Origin: Halobacteriales archaeon QS_5_70_15
GTDB lineage: Archaea; Halobacteriota; Halobacteria; Halobacteriales; Haloarculaceae
Direction: 5' to 3'
Length of the DNA stretch: 22,803 nt
Assembly (NCBI GenBank): GCA_003022005.1
Contig: PXRQ01000101.1
Location: forward strand, 1-22,803
A program made the position numbers and the translations under genes. The notes under the pieces were generated by a model, which ran no database searches, was not told the origin of the DNA, and worked only from the letters and a program-made list of their open reading frames with translations. Below, piece after piece: positions 9,416 through 17,078 of the stretch; position 1 is the stretch's first letter; each line of letters begins with the position of its first letter.

Positions 9416-10966
9416 CTACAGGGGGATGTTCCCGTGTTTCCGGGACGGGCCCTCCTTGCGCTTCGAGCGGAGCATATCGAGGTCGTCAACCAGCCGGGCA
9501 CGGGTGTCCCTGGACTCGATCACGTCGTCGACGAACCCCCGCTCGGCCGCGGTGTAGGGGTTCGCGAACGCCTCGCGGTACTCCTCGATCAGTTCCTCGC
9601 GGCGAGCCTCGACGTCCTCGGCCGCCTCGAGTTCGTCGTCGTAGAGGATGTTCACCGCGCCGCGGGGACCCATCACGGCGATCTCCGCGGTGGGCCACGC
9701 GTAGTTGACGTCCGCCTCGAGGTGCTTCGAGGCCATCACGTCGTAGGCGCCGCCGTAGGCCTTCCGCGTGATGACCGTCATCAGCGGCACGGTCGCCTCG
9801 GAGTAGGCGTACAGGAGTTTCGCGCCGTGCTTGATGATGCCGTTGTGCTCCTGGTCGGTCCCGGGCATGAACCCCGGGACGTCGACGAACGTGAGGATAG
9901 GTATGTTGAACGCGTCGCAGAAGCGGACGAACCGCGAGCCCTTCAGCGAGGCGTCGATGTCGAGGGTCCCGGCGTTGACGCGGGGCTGGTTGGCGACGAC
10001 GCCGATCGAGTGGCCGTCCAGCCGCGCGAACCCGGTGACGAGGTTCCGGGCGTACCGTTCCGCGACCTCGAAGAACGACCCCTCGTCCACGATGGGTTCG
10101 ATCACGTCGACGATGTCGTAGGGCTTCTGTGGCTGGTCCGGGACCACGTCCTCGACGGCCTCGACGGACCGTTCGGGGTCGTCCCACGGGTCGACCCGCG
10201 GCGGGTCCTCGACGTTGTTCTGCGGGAGGAACGAGAGCAGGTAGCGGATGTCGTCGAGCGCCTCCTTCTCCGCGGCCGCCGAGAAGTGCGCGACGCCCGT
10301 TTCACCCGTGTGGGTGGCCGCCCCGCCGAGCTCCTCGAAGCCCACCTCCTCGCCCGTGACCGTCTCGATCACGTCCGGGCCGGTGATGAACATGTGGCTC
10401 GTCTCCTCGACCATGAAGATGAAGTCGGTGATGGCGGGGGAGTAGACCGCGCCCCCCGCACACGGACCCATGATCGCGGATATCTGCGGGACGACGCCGC
10501 TGGCCTGCTGGTTGCGGTGGAAGATGTCGGCGTAGCCGGCCAGCGAGTCGATCCCCTCCTGGATTCGCGCGCCCGCGGAGTCGTTCAGGCCGATGATGGG
10601 AGCCCCCGTCTCCAGCGCGCGGTCCATCACCTTGCAGACCTTCTCGGCGAACACCTCGCCGAGCGATCCGCCGAAGACGGTGAAGTCGTGGGCGAAGACG
10701 AAGACGGTGCGGCCGTCTACCTCGCCGTAGCCCGTGATGACGCCGTCGCCGGGGATCCTCTTCTCCTCCATGTCGAAGTTGGTCGAGCGGTGCTCCCGGA
10801 GCGCGTCGAACTCGACGAACGACCCGTCGTCGAGGAAGTAGTCGATGCGCTCGCGGGCGGTCATCTTTCCCCGGTCGTGCTGGGCCTGGATCCGCTCCTC
10901 GCCGCCGCCCTTCTCGGCCTCCGCCTTCCGCTCGCGGAGCTCCTCGATCCTCTCGTCCATCGTCAT
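9416..10966 (-). CDS. pccB: Acyl-CoA (propionyl/acetyl-CoA) carboxylase, carboxyltransferase subunit
   Basis: 516 residues from the ATG at 10966 ([14 protein letters not shown]). Alternatives are ATG at 10960 and GTG at 10975; the GTG lies on the edge of a palindrome and is less likely. The crotonase-fold carboxyltransferase has its two halves: the N-terminal acyl-CoA binding region with [12 protein letters not shown] (about 150-165), and the C-terminal carboxybiotin region with [21 protein letters not shown] and MGPRGAVN (about 360-460). It transfers CO2 from biotin on PccA to propionyl-CoA and/or acetyl-CoA, giving methylmalonyl-CoA or malonyl-CoA. It is the first gene of the pccB-pccX-pccA operon; the stop TAG is one base from the pccX start. 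Substrate preference is not resolved. Confidence 0.94.
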   Translation of the reverse strand: MTMDERIEELRERKAEAEKGGGEERIQAQHDRGKMTARERIDYFLDDGSFVEFDALREHRSTNFDMEEKRIPGDGVITGYGEVDGRTVFVFAHDFTVFGGSLGEVFAEKVCKVMDRALETGAPIIGLNDSAGARIQEGIDSLAGYADIFHRNQQASGVVPQISAIMGPCAGGAVYSPAITDFIFMVEETSHMFITGPDVIETVTGEEVGFEELGGAATHTGETGVAHFSAAAEKEALDDIRYLLSFLPQNNVEDPPRVDPWDDPERSVEAVEDVVPDQPQKPYDIVDVIEPIVDEGSFFEVAERYARNLVTGFARLDGHSIGVVANQPRVNAGTLDIDASLKGSRFVRFCDAFNIPILTFVDVPGFMPGTDQEHNGIIKHGAKLLYAYSEATVPLMTVITRKAYGGAYDVMASKHLEADVNYAWPTAEIAVMGPRGAVNILYDDELEAAEDVEARREELIEEYREAFANPYTAAERGFVDDVIESRDTRARLVDDLDMLRSKRKEGPSRKHGNIPL

Positions 10967-10974
10967 GTGGACCA

Positions 10975-10995
10975 CCGCCGATGGCTCATCGGCGG
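10975..10995. promoter_or_regulatory. Perfect 9-bp inverted repeat just upstream of pccB
   Basis: CCGCCGATG, a 3-base spacer GCT, then CATCGGCGG. It ends 9 bases before the pccB ATG and lies downstream of the TATA-like element at 11011-11027, so it would cover the transcription start or the short 5' leader. It could be an operator for a dimeric repressor or an mRNA hairpin. The symmetry is certain; the function is inferred. Confidence 0.55.
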
Positions 10996-11010
10996 GGAGA
11001 CACGGGCAAC

Positions 11011-11027
11011 CGAAAAAGGGTTATCGG
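11011..11027 (-). promoter_or_regulatory. TATA-like region of the pccB-pccX-pccA operon
   Basis: The minus strand reads CCCGATAACCCTTTTTCGG, the only AT-rich block between the operon and the next gene. It is 45-61 bases before the ATG at 10966. The expected transcription start is near 10990, giving a short leader that contains the inverted repeat. Confidence 0.4.
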
Positions 11028-11271
11028 GTCACGATCCGACCGCGGGGTCGGTGGCGACCGTCGACGGGGCGGGGAGACGACCCCGTGAGGAACCGACCGA
11101 GGGTACGCCGACCGGCCGACGGCCGGCCGAGCGAGCCCGTCGGCTCGACCGGATCCATCCGCGCGCGGAATCGCGGCCCCGGTACGGCGGCTCGTACGGA
11201 CGGTCGTGACGAGACACCGGTAGGTGCCCGGAGGGCCGGCGCTCGCCGGTAGGGGCCCACGACCGTCGGTG

Positions 11272-11709
11272 TTACTCGGAGGTCTGTTCCCCGAGATCCT
11301 TCGGGTCGTCCGACCCGTCGCCCGCCGCGTCGACGAGGTCCACGATGCGTGCCGCGAGGATCTCGTACTGGTCGGAGCTCACCCCCTTCTGGACGTGACC
11401 GGTCAGGCCGTCCTCGAGCACCGCGTCGTCGATCTCGTCGGCGTCCCGCCCGGTGAAGAAGACGACCGGGAGCTCCGGCCGCTCGCGACGGACCCGCGAG
11501 AGGAACGTGTTGCCGTCGCCCCCGGGCATCACGTAGTCGGCGACGAGACAGTCGGTCCCGTCCAGCCGGTCCAGGGCCGCCTCGACCGACCCGACGGACT
11601 CGACCGTCGTCCGCTCCTGGTGGGTCTCCACCAGCCTGCCCGTCACTTCGAGGACGTCGGCTTCGTCGTCGACGTGAACGACCCGCACGCGTTTTCGGGG
11701 ACCACCCAT
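11272..11709 (-). CDS. Single-domain response regulator (CheY-like receiver)
   Basis: 145 residues from ATG at 11709. A TATA element 22-29 bases upstream excludes the longer frame to 11787. It is a receiver domain with all catalytic residues: D14 and D15 in VHVDDEAD, phosphoacceptor D58 in VADYVMPGGDG, T86 in FFTG, and K108 in HVQKGV. The C-terminal ~20 residues are an acidic tail (DGSDDPKDLGEQTSE) without an output domain. Such proteins relay phosphate from histidine kinases, usually by protein contact. No kinase is adjacent; the closest in this window is the PAS kinase at 21475-22626. The partner is unknown. Confidence 0.88.
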   Translation of the reverse strand: MGGPRKRVRVVHVDDEADVLEVTGRLVETHQERTTVESVGSVEAALDRLDGTDCLVADYVMPGGDGNTFLSRVRRERPELPVVFFTGRDADEIDDAVLEDGLTGHVQKGVSSDQYEILAARIVDLVDAAGDGSDDPKDLGEQTSE

Positions 11710-11730
11710 GGCCGGTGGAGGCAGTCCGGA

Positions 11731-11738
11731 GTTATAAA
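11731..11738 (-). promoter_or_regulatory. TATA box of the response regulator gene
   Basis: The minus strand reads TTTATAAC, a strong TATA sequence in GC-rich surroundings, 22-29 bases before the ATG at 11709. The transcript should be leaderless. Confidence 0.65.
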
Positions 11739-11802
11739 CGACCGGCCCGTGACGAGCGCGTAGCCGCCCGGAGTGCAGCGTCGTCACCGACCCGGTGTGG
11801 GG

Positions 11803-12510
11803 TCACGCCTCCCCGTAGACGGGGACGGCGGCGCCGCTCGTGACCCCGGCCTCGCCAGAGCAGAGGAACATCACGACGTCGGCGATGTCGGCCGGGTCGA
11901 CCCACTTCGAGTGGTCGGCGTCGGGCATCATCTCCCGGTTCATCGGGGTGTCGATGACGCTCGGCATGATCGCGTTCGCCCGGACGGTCCCGAGGTTCTC
12001 CTCGGCGACGGTCTCGGTGAGGATGCGCACCCCGGCCTTCGAGGCGCGGTAGGGGCCGTCGCCCTCGCCGCCCTCGAGCGAGGAGCGGGCCGAGACCGAG
12101 ACGATAGCGCCCTCCGTCTCCCGGAGCCGCGGGATCGCGTGCTTCGAGGCGAGGAACATCGTCTTGAGATTGAGATCGAAGAGGAAGTCGAACGTGTCGG
12201 CGTCCGTCTCGTCGATGGGTGTGCCGCCGCGCCACGTGCCCGCGATGTTACAGAGCGCGTCGAGGCGGCCGTGCGCCTCGACGACGGCCTCGACGGTCTC
12301 CGCGACGGTTCCCTCGTCGGTGAAATCCCCCTGGTAGTAGTGGACCCGGTCGAGGTCGACGGAGACGTCGTCGCCATCCGCCTCGACGATGTCGGCGGCA
12401 CAGACCGTCGCGCCCGCCGCGTCGAACGCCTCGGCGACGGCGCTCCCGAGCGCGCCGGCCGCACCCGTCACGAGCACCACCTGTCCGTCGAAGTCGTAAT
12501 CGACTGCCAT
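11803..12510 (-). CDS. Short-chain dehydrogenase/reductase (SDR)
   Basis: 235 residues from ATG at 12510. The classical SDR pattern is present: cofactor motif TGAAGALG at 15-22, acidic D40 at the end of strand 2 (favouring NAD over NADP), CNIAG at 87-91 in place of the usual NNAG, catalytic S140, Y154 and K158 (YRASK), and a PSVIDTP segment at 183-189. It is a soluble NAD(P)-dependent oxidoreductase. The substrate cannot be deduced; relatives are called 3-oxoacyl-ACP reductases or glucose dehydrogenases without much basis. It is transcribed toward the response regulator but has its own TATA-like element, and about 90 bases separate the two genes. Confidence 0.88.
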   Translation of the reverse strand: MAVDYDFDGQVVLVTGAAGALGSAVAEAFDAAGATVCAADIVEADGDDVSVDLDRVHYYQGDFTDEGTVAETVEAVVEAHGRLDALCNIAGTWRGGTPIDETDADTFDFLFDLNLKTMFLASKHAIPRLRETEGAIVSVSARSSLEGGEGDGPYRASKAGVRILTETVAEENLGTVRANAIMPSVIDTPMNREMMPDADHSKWVDPADIADVVMFLCSGEAGVTSGAAVPVYGEA

Positions 12511-12532
12511 ACCGGCGGGTGGACCGGAACGG

Positions 12533-12540
12533 GAATAAAG
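12533..12540 (-). promoter_or_regulatory. TATA-like element of the SDR gene
   Basis: The minus strand reads CTTTATTC, 23-30 bases before the ATG at 12510. This supports that start and a leaderless mRNA. Confidence 0.55.
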
Positions 12541-12610
12541 CCCGCGTCGGGCGGACTCCGATACTCCAACCGGACGTTTGCAGACTGGGAATTCTAACGG
12601 GGTGGGACTG

Positions 12611-12691
12611 ATACGGTCGTGCGTACCGATGGACCGGCGATCGCCCGGTCGGGATCGGCGATCATCGGTAACGGACGACGCACGACCGTAT
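12611..12691. repeat. Long imperfect inverted repeat (81 bp) in the intergenic region
   Basis: The outer arms are perfect over 14 bp: ATACGGTCGTGCGT (12611-12624) and ACGCACGACCGTAT (12678-12691). Inside, ACCGATG (12625-12631) pairs with CATCGGT (12663-12669) after an 8-base one-sided bulge. A third stem, GACCGG (12632-12637) with CCGGTC (12645-12650), forms the tip. No gene covers it. It could be a small non-autonomous transposable element (MITE-like), a regulatory site of the adjacent SDR gene, or a structured RNA. No flanking target duplication was established. Confidence 0.6.
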
Positions 12692-12746
12692 GAAAGGGGC
12701 CGCCGTCTCGACGAACCCCGGCGATGCAAGGACCGCAGACGAACGT

Positions 12747-12778
12747 GCGAAGCGAGTGAGGCGAGTACCGCAGCGAGT
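12747..12778. repeat. GCGAG-rich low-complexity patch
   Basis: Short GCGAG/GCGAA words recur (GCGAAGCGAGTGAGGCGAGT, then CAGCGAGT), followed by a G run and CTTTCGAG to about 12807. Such GCGAG/GTGAG satellites are, from memory, frequent in non-coding haloarchaeal DNA, often near gene remnants. It is not a defined mobile element here. Confidence 0.4.
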
Positions 12779-12906
12779 CCTGAGGTCGAGCAGGCGGGGG
12801 CTTTCGAGATATCCCTGTCCGGACCGGATCACGACTTCCTGTTCCGAATATTTGATTACAGATCGCACAGTTCTTCAACGCCTGCCCAGTTGAAGATACT
12901 CGATAG

Positions 12907-13203
12907 TCAGACAAATAGTAGGGGCGATACTTTTACAACTGGTACCCACCAGATTACCGCCGCCACGATCATTTCCGAGAGGGTTTCAGTAGTCGGGTTC
13001 GACATACCCGTAATCACCGCGGGTAACATACTGATTGCCACTACAGTTAGAACTACTACAGTTAGTACCGTAGCAGCTCGCTCTCTAGAAATCGTATCTA
13101 CGTATATTGTTAGAGCGTGGTCGATTGTCCGATCAAAGCGTTCTGCTGAAGCGATACTGGCCCCTGTATCCGCTCGAATACGGTTCGGAGGTTCTACGGA
13201 TTC
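12907..13203 (-). pseudogene. Candidate remnant of a two-helix membrane protein gene
   Basis: On the minus strand, directly after the stop of the quinone oxidoreductase gene, a frame stays open for 98 codons to TGA at 12907-12909 and translates as a plausible protein end. It has a charged part (RIRADTGASIASAERF, then RTIDHALTIYVDTISRERA to about 43), a hydrophobic segment AATVLTVVVLTVVAISMLPA (43-62), a polar loop SNPTTETLSE (68-77) and a second hydrophobic segment MIVAAVIWWVPVVKV (78-92). No plausible start codon precedes the charged part, so a 5' end is missing. Codons are AT-rich (ACA, GTA, CTA, ATA), unlike all neighbours. It may be a decayed gene from a low-GC mobile region, or chance. 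Confidence 0.33.
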
Positions 13204-14157
13204 TCAGGGCGTGACGACCAGTTTCCCGAGGAACGATTCCCCGAGGACGTCCCGGTGGGCCTCGGCGGTCTCCTCGAGGTCGTAGGTACGCGCTATCTCG
13301 GGCACGACGTCGCCGACGGCCATCAGCGTCGCCAGCCGGTCGAGCACCGCGCCCGTGTCGGGCGTATTGAACATCGACATCGTCTGGAAGCGGAGGTCGT
13401 TGAACTTCCCAGGCCCCATCGGGACGGGCGCGGTCGCCGCCTCGTTGCCGATGCCGACGATCGTCGCGCTGCGGGCGGCCACCTCGGCGTCGAGTTCGAA
13501 GTACTCGTCGGCCAGCGTGTCCAGCACGATGTCTGGTGCACCCGCGTCGGCGACCGCCTCGGCGAGGTCGTCCCGGGCGTAGTCCAGAACCGTCCCCGCA
13601 CCGAGGTCGAGGAGGTGGTCGTGGTACGTCGGCGATGCGGTCGTCGTCACGCGGGCGCCGGCGGCGGCCCCGAGCTGGACGGCGACGTGGCCCACGCCGC
13701 CGCTCCCCGAGTGGACGAGCACCCGATCGCCGGGCTCGATACCGCCGTGGTGGACCAGCGCCTGCCAGGCGGTCACGCCGACGAGCGCGACGACGGCCCC
13801 CTCCTCGAACCCGCAGTCGTCGGGGAGCGTCGCCGCCAGCCCCTCGGGGACGGTCACGTACTCCGCACAGGTGCCCTGGTGTTCGCGGCCGAGCCCGGTG
13901 GCGAAGGCGCCGTCGCCGGGCTCGAACCCGCTCACCTCGTCGCCGACGGCCTCGACGACGCCGGCGACATCCGAGGCGGGCGTCCACGGGAGTCCCGGGA
14001 GCGGGTACGCGCCCTCCCGGAAGTACGTGTCCACGGGGTTGACGCCCGCGGCCTCGACCCTGACGAGGAGTTCGTCGCTCGCCGGCTCCGGACGGGGGAC
14101 GTCCTCGACCTGCAGTACCTCCGGCCCGCCGTGTTCGTGGTACCTGACGGCACGCAT
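13204..14157 (-). CDS. NADPH:quinone oxidoreductase-like (zeta-crystallin family) reductase
   Basis: 317 residues from ATG at 14157. It is a zinc-less medium-chain dehydrogenase/reductase: N-terminal GroES-like domain with AAGVNPVDTYFREGAYP (36-52) and ASDVAGVVEAVG (61-72), and a Rossmann domain with the cofactor motif HSGSGGVGHVAVQLGAAAG (149-167). The catalytic-zinc Cys/His ligands of alcohol dehydrogenases are absent, as expected for the quinone oxidoreductase branch. It likely reduces quinones or activated alkenes with NADPH. It is divergent from the GDPD-like gene, and the shared upstream DNA contains a tandem repeat that starts within the TATA region of this gene. The longer frame to 14229 would translate that repeat and is rejected. 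Confidence 0.9.
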   Translation of the reverse strand: MRAVRYHEHGGPEVLQVEDVPRPEPASDELLVRVEAAGVNPVDTYFREGAYPLPGLPWTPASDVAGVVEAVGDEVSGFEPGDGAFATGLGREHQGTCAEYVTVPEGLAATLPDDCGFEEGAVVALVGVTAWQALVHHGGIEPGDRVLVHSGSGGVGHVAVQLGAAAGARVTTTASPTYHDHLLDLGAGTVLDYARDDLAEAVADAGAPDIVLDTLADEYFELDAEVAARSATIVGIGNEAATAPVPMGPGKFNDLRFQTMSMFNTPDTGAVLDRLATLMAVGDVVPEIARTYDLEETAEAHRDVLGESFLGKLVVTP

Positions 14158-14180
14158 CGTCGGTGGGTTGCGGGGGGTGG

Positions 14181-14188
14181 ACTTAAAC
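14181..14188 (-). promoter_or_regulatory. TATA-like element of the quinone oxidoreductase gene
   Basis: The minus strand reads GTTTAAGT, 24-31 bases before the ATG at 14157. It touches the first unit of the tandem repeat at 14187. Confidence 0.5.
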
Positions 14189-14304
14189 GTCCGCGTCCCG
14201 GACCCCCGGCCTCCGCGTCCCGGCGACACTTGACGTCCGCGTCCCGGACACGCCCGGCATCCGGGTCCCAGGTACGCCCGGCGTCACCGTCCCGGACGCC
14301 GTTC
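14187..14304. repeat. Degenerate tandem repeat, about five units of 22-26 bp
   Basis: Units begin near 14187, 14211, 14233, 14259 and 14283. The first and third share an exact 17-base core ACGTCCGCGTCCCGGAC (14187-14203 and 14233-14249); the second keeps CTCCGCGTCCCGG; the third and fourth end in ACGCCCGGC; the fifth has CACCGTCCCGGACGCC. It lies between two divergent promoters. It could be a multi-site regulator-binding array or a slippage product. Confidence 0.6.
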
Positions 14305-14326
14305 ACGTCTCGTGGAACCCGACGGG

Positions 14327-14332
14327 CTTAAG
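14327..14332 (+). promoter_or_regulatory. TATA-like element of the GDPD-like gene
   Basis: CTTAAG lies 27-32 bases before the ATG at 14359 but only 3-8 bases before the ATG at 14335. This spacing favours 14359 as the start of a leaderless mRNA. Confidence 0.5.
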
Positions 14333-14358
14333 CGATGCAGCCACCCACCCTCGATTCG

Positions 14359-15054
14359 ATGCGACTCATCGCGGACCGGGGATTCGGTGGTATGTACCCC
14401 GAGAACACGGTTCGTGCCGTCGAGGAGAGCGTCGCGCTCGCCGACGCGATCGCCGTCGATGTCCGCCGGTGTGGCTCGGGCGAACTCGTGGTCTGTCGCG
14501 ACGAGACGGTCGACCGCGTCTCCGACGGCAGCGGTCGGGTCGCCGAACTGTCGGTGGCGGACCTCTCGATGCTCGACGTGCTCGGAACGGGGGAGGGTAT
14601 CCCCAGGATCGAGGCCGTCCTCGAGGCCGTCCCGCGGAGCGTGGGCGCGATGCTCCGGCTCCGCGAGGGGGACCTCGCCGCCGACGCCATCGCGGCCGCC
14701 GAGGCGTTCCCCGTCCAGACGGTCGTCGCGTCCGCCTACCCGGGTGAACTGGCGGCCGCGCGGACGGCCGACCCGGACGTCCCCCGCGCGTTCTCCTTCG
14801 GGGAGGAGGCGGACCCCCTCGACGCCCTCTCGACCGCGGTGGGCGTCGACGCCGCGTTCCTCCTCGCGCCCGCCGAGGCCTGCACCGAGCGGCTCGTCAA
14901 CGAGGCCCACCGGAAGAGGATGAGAGGAGCGGCGGGCGCGAGGGCATTGTCCGGCGGCGTCCCAGGAACGGGGACGAGGACCGCGAGGAGGCACGCTCGG
15001 CGGTCGAACCGGCGGGATTTATGCGTCCGCGTGACCCTGATTCGTCCGTTATGA
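14359..15054 (+). CDS. Glycerophosphodiester phosphodiesterase-family protein lacking catalytic residues (pseudoenzyme or decaying gene)
   Basis: 231 residues from ATG at 14359. The fold signature is clear: LIADRGFGGMYPENTVRAVE (3-22), DVRRCGSGELVV (34-45), RDETVDRVSDGSG (47-59), LDVLGTGEGIPRIEAVL (72-88). Active GDPD enzymes have AHRG...PENT, ExD, HD and an ExK. Here the first His is D6, the metal-binding Glu is A32 (D34 remains), the second His is R47, and the later Glu and Lys are R100 and R102; only E15 of PENT and D34 survive. After NEAHRKRMRG (about 187) the family's last barrel strand is missing, replaced by an Arg-rich tail of ~45 residues. The stop overlaps the sucC start by 4 bases. 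The frame has no internal stop and normal GC bias. It is either a repurposed binding protein or a gene that is losing function. Confidence 0.75.
   Translation: MRLIADRGFGGMYPENTVRAVEESVALADAIAVDVRRCGSGELVVCRDETVDRVSDGSGRVAELSVADLSMLDVLGTGEGIPRIEAVLEAVPRSVGAMLRLREGDLAADAIAAAEAFPVQTVVASAYPGELAAARTADPDVPRAFSFGEEADPLDALSTAVGVDAAFLLAPAEACTERLVNEAHRKRMRGAAGARALSGGVPGTGTRTARRHARRSNRRDLCVRVTLIRPL
15017..15024 (+). promoter_or_regulatory. TATA-like element of sucCD
   Basis: ATTTATGC lies 27-34 bases before the sucC ATG at 15051. It gives sucCD its own leaderless promoter, inside the tail of the GDPD-like frame. Confidence 0.55.
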
Positions 15055-16202
15055 AACTCCACGAGTACCAGGCGAAGGGCGTCTTCGCCGACGCGGGGGT
15101 TCCGACGCCCCGGTCGGAGCTCGCCGCGACCGTCGAGGAGGCGGTCGCCGCCGGCGACGCCGTCGATTACCCCTGTGCCGTGAAGGCGCAGGTACAGGTC
15201 GGCGGCCGCGGGAAGGCCGGCGGCATCGAACTCGTCGACGACGAGGACGAGCTCCGCGGGGCCGCCGACCGTATCCTCGGGATGGACCTCAAGGGCCTGC
15301 ACGTCGACCGTGTCCTGATCGAGGAGGCCGTCGACTTCGAGGACGAGCTCTACGTCGGCGTGACGATGGACCGCGGCGAGGGCAAGCCGGTGGCGATGGT
15401 CTCGGAGCGCGGCGGCGTGAACATCGAGGAGGTGGCCGAGGAGGACCCCGGGGCCATCGCCCGCGAGCACGTCGACTCCGCGTTCGGGCTCCACCCCTAC
15501 CAGGCCCGCCGGGCCGTCTTCGAGGCCGGTATCGACCGCGACGTCGCCAACTCCGTCGCCTCGGTCCTGACCACGCTCTACGACCTCTGGGACGACAAGG
15601 ACGGCACGGACGCCGAGATCAACCCCCTCATGGTGACGGCGGACAGGGACGTGATCGCCGCGGACGCCGTGATGAACGTCGACGACGACGCGCTGTTCCG
15701 CCACCCCGACCTCCGGGAGATGGAGGAGGAGGGCGAGGTCGGGGGCGACGAGCTCGAGCGCAAGGCCGACGAGTACGGCTTCGACTACGTGCGGCTCGAG
15801 GGGGACGTCGGCATCATCGGCAACGGTGCCGGGCTCGTCATGACGACGCTCGACCTCGTTGACTACTACGGTGGGAGCCCCGCGAACTTCCTCGACATCG
15901 GTGGTGGCGCGAAGGCGGAGCGGGTGACCAACGCGCTGGACATGGTGTTCTCCGACGAGAACGTCCGGGCGGTCGTGTTCAACATCTTCGGGGGGATCAC
16001 CCGCGGCGACGAGGTGGCGCGGGGCATCAACGAGGCCCTCGAGGCGTTCGACGAGATACCCAAGCCCGTCGTCGTCCGGCTGGCGGGGACGAACGCCGAG
16101 GAGGGCATGGAGATACTGAACACCGACCTCGTCGAGGTCGAGAGCACGCTCGAGGACGCCGTCCGGCGTGCCGTCGAGCGGGCACAGGAGGTGAAATCAT
16201 GA
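15051..16202 (+). CDS. sucC: Succinyl-CoA synthetase (ADP-forming type), beta subunit
   Basis: 383 residues starting [10 protein letters not shown]. The ATP-grasp half has [16 protein letters not shown] (43-58, with K45 and the glycine loop), [13 protein letters not shown] (91-103) and EINP at 189-192. The C-terminal CoA-ligase half has GNGAGLVM (258-265) and [10 protein letters not shown] (278-287). It pairs with SucD to convert succinyl-CoA, ADP and phosphate to succinate, ATP and CoA in the TCA cycle. ATP or GTP preference is not read from the sequence. The longer frame from 15021 would include the TATA-like element and is rejected. The stop overlaps the sucD start in ATGA, so the two subunits are translationally coupled. 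Confidence 0.96.
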   Translation: MKLHEYQAKGVFADAGVPTPRSELAATVEEAVAAGDAVDYPCAVKAQVQVGGRGKAGGIELVDDEDELRGAADRILGMDLKGLHVDRVLIEEAVDFEDELYVGVTMDRGEGKPVAMVSERGGVNIEEVAEEDPGAIAREHVDSAFGLHPYQARRAVFEAGIDRDVANSVASVLTTLYDLWDDKDGTDAEINPLMVTADRDVIAADAVMNVDDDALFRHPDLREMEEEGEVGGDELERKADEYGFDYVRLEGDVGIIGNGAGLVMTTLDLVDYYGGSPANFLDIGGGAKAERVTNALDMVFSDENVRAVVFNIFGGITRGDEVARGINEALEAFDEIPKPVVVRLAGTNAEEGMEILNTDLVEVESTLEDAVRRAVERAQEVKS

Positions 16203-17068
16203 GCGTTCTGGTCGGCGACGACACTCGCGTGGTCGTGCAGGGCATCACGGGCGGCGAGGGGAAGTTCCACGCCGGGCAGATGATCGAGTACGGGACGAAC
16301 GTCGTCGCGGGCGCGGTGCCCGGGAAGGGCGGCGAGGAGGTCGCCGGCGTCCCCGTCTACGACACCGTCCGCGGGGCCGTCCGCGAGGAGGACGCCGACG
16401 CCAGCGTCGTGTTCGTCCCGCCGGCGTTCGCCGGCGACGCGATGTTCGAGGCGCTGGACTCCCCGCTCGACCTCGTCGTCACCATCACCGAGGGTGTCCC
16501 CCAGCAGGACGTGGCCCGGGTGTACAAGCGCCTCGACGGGACCGACACCCACCTGATCGGCCCGAACTGTCCGGGACTCATCACACCCGGCGAAGCCAAG
16601 CTCGGCATCCTCCCGGGCAACATCTTCGCCGACGGCGACGTCGGGCTCGTCTCCCGGTCGGGCACGCTGACCTACCAGGTCGTCGACAGCCTCACCCAGC
16701 GGGGGATCGGGCAGACCAGCGCCGTCGGCATCGGCGGCGACCCGATCATCGGCTCGGACTTCGTCGACGTGCTCGGACTGTTCGAGGGGGACCCGGAGAC
16801 GAAGGCGGTCGTCATGTGCGGCGAGATCGGCGGCGAGGACGAGGAGGAGGCTGCCCGCTACATCGCCGAGCACATGGACACGCCGGTCGCGGGGTTCATC
16901 GCCGGCCGGACCGCCCCGCCCGGCAAGCGGATGGGCCACGCCGGCGCCATCGTCTCCGGCTCCGGGACCGGCACCGCCCAGTCGAAGATCGACGCGCTCA
17001 ACGACGCCGGCGTCCCCGTGGGCGACACCCCCGAGGAGGTCGTCGACCACGTCGAGGACCTCCTGTAG
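16199..17068 (+). CDS. sucD: Succinyl-CoA synthetase, alpha subunit
   Basis: 289 residues, full length. The N-terminal CoA-binding Rossmann domain has [18 protein letters not shown] (11-28). [20 protein letters not shown] (121-140) and SRSGTLTYQ (152-160) are alpha-subunit signatures. The phosphohistidine is H247 in [11 protein letters not shown] (244-254). Together with SucC it forms the succinyl-CoA synthetase of the TCA cycle and receives the succinyl-CoA that a propionyl-CoA carboxylase route would supply. A perfect 20-bp palindrome begins 11 bases after the stop codon and may end the transcript. Confidence 0.96.
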   Translation: MSVLVGDDTRVVVQGITGGEGKFHAGQMIEYGTNVVAGAVPGKGGEEVAGVPVYDTVRGAVREEDADASVVFVPPAFAGDAMFEALDSPLDLVVTITEGVPQQDVARVYKRLDGTDTHLIGPNCPGLITPGEAKLGILPGNIFADGDVGLVSRSGTLTYQVVDSLTQRGIGQTSAVGIGGDPIIGSDFVDVLGLFEGDPETKAVVMCGEIGGEDEEEAARYIAEHMDTPVAGFIAGRTAPPGKRMGHAGAIVSGSGTGTAQSKIDALNDAGVPVGDTPEEVVDHVEDLL

Positions 17069-17078
17069 TCCACCCGAC

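Noticed and set aside
11028..11271. GC hairpins such as CCGGCC-GAC-GGCCGG (11112-11126) downstream of the response regulator gene
   Set aside because: Short palindromes of G and C are expected by chance in such GC-rich DNA, and no T-run follows.
12578..13285. Long plus-strand frame of 235 codons over the scar region
   Set aside because: It crosses the inverted repeat and the GCGAG patch and runs antisense into the end of the quinone oxidoreductase gene. The protein is Ser/Arg/Thr-rich without domains and lacks haloarchaeal acidic character. Its hydrophobic-looking middle is the complement of the minus-strand remnant.
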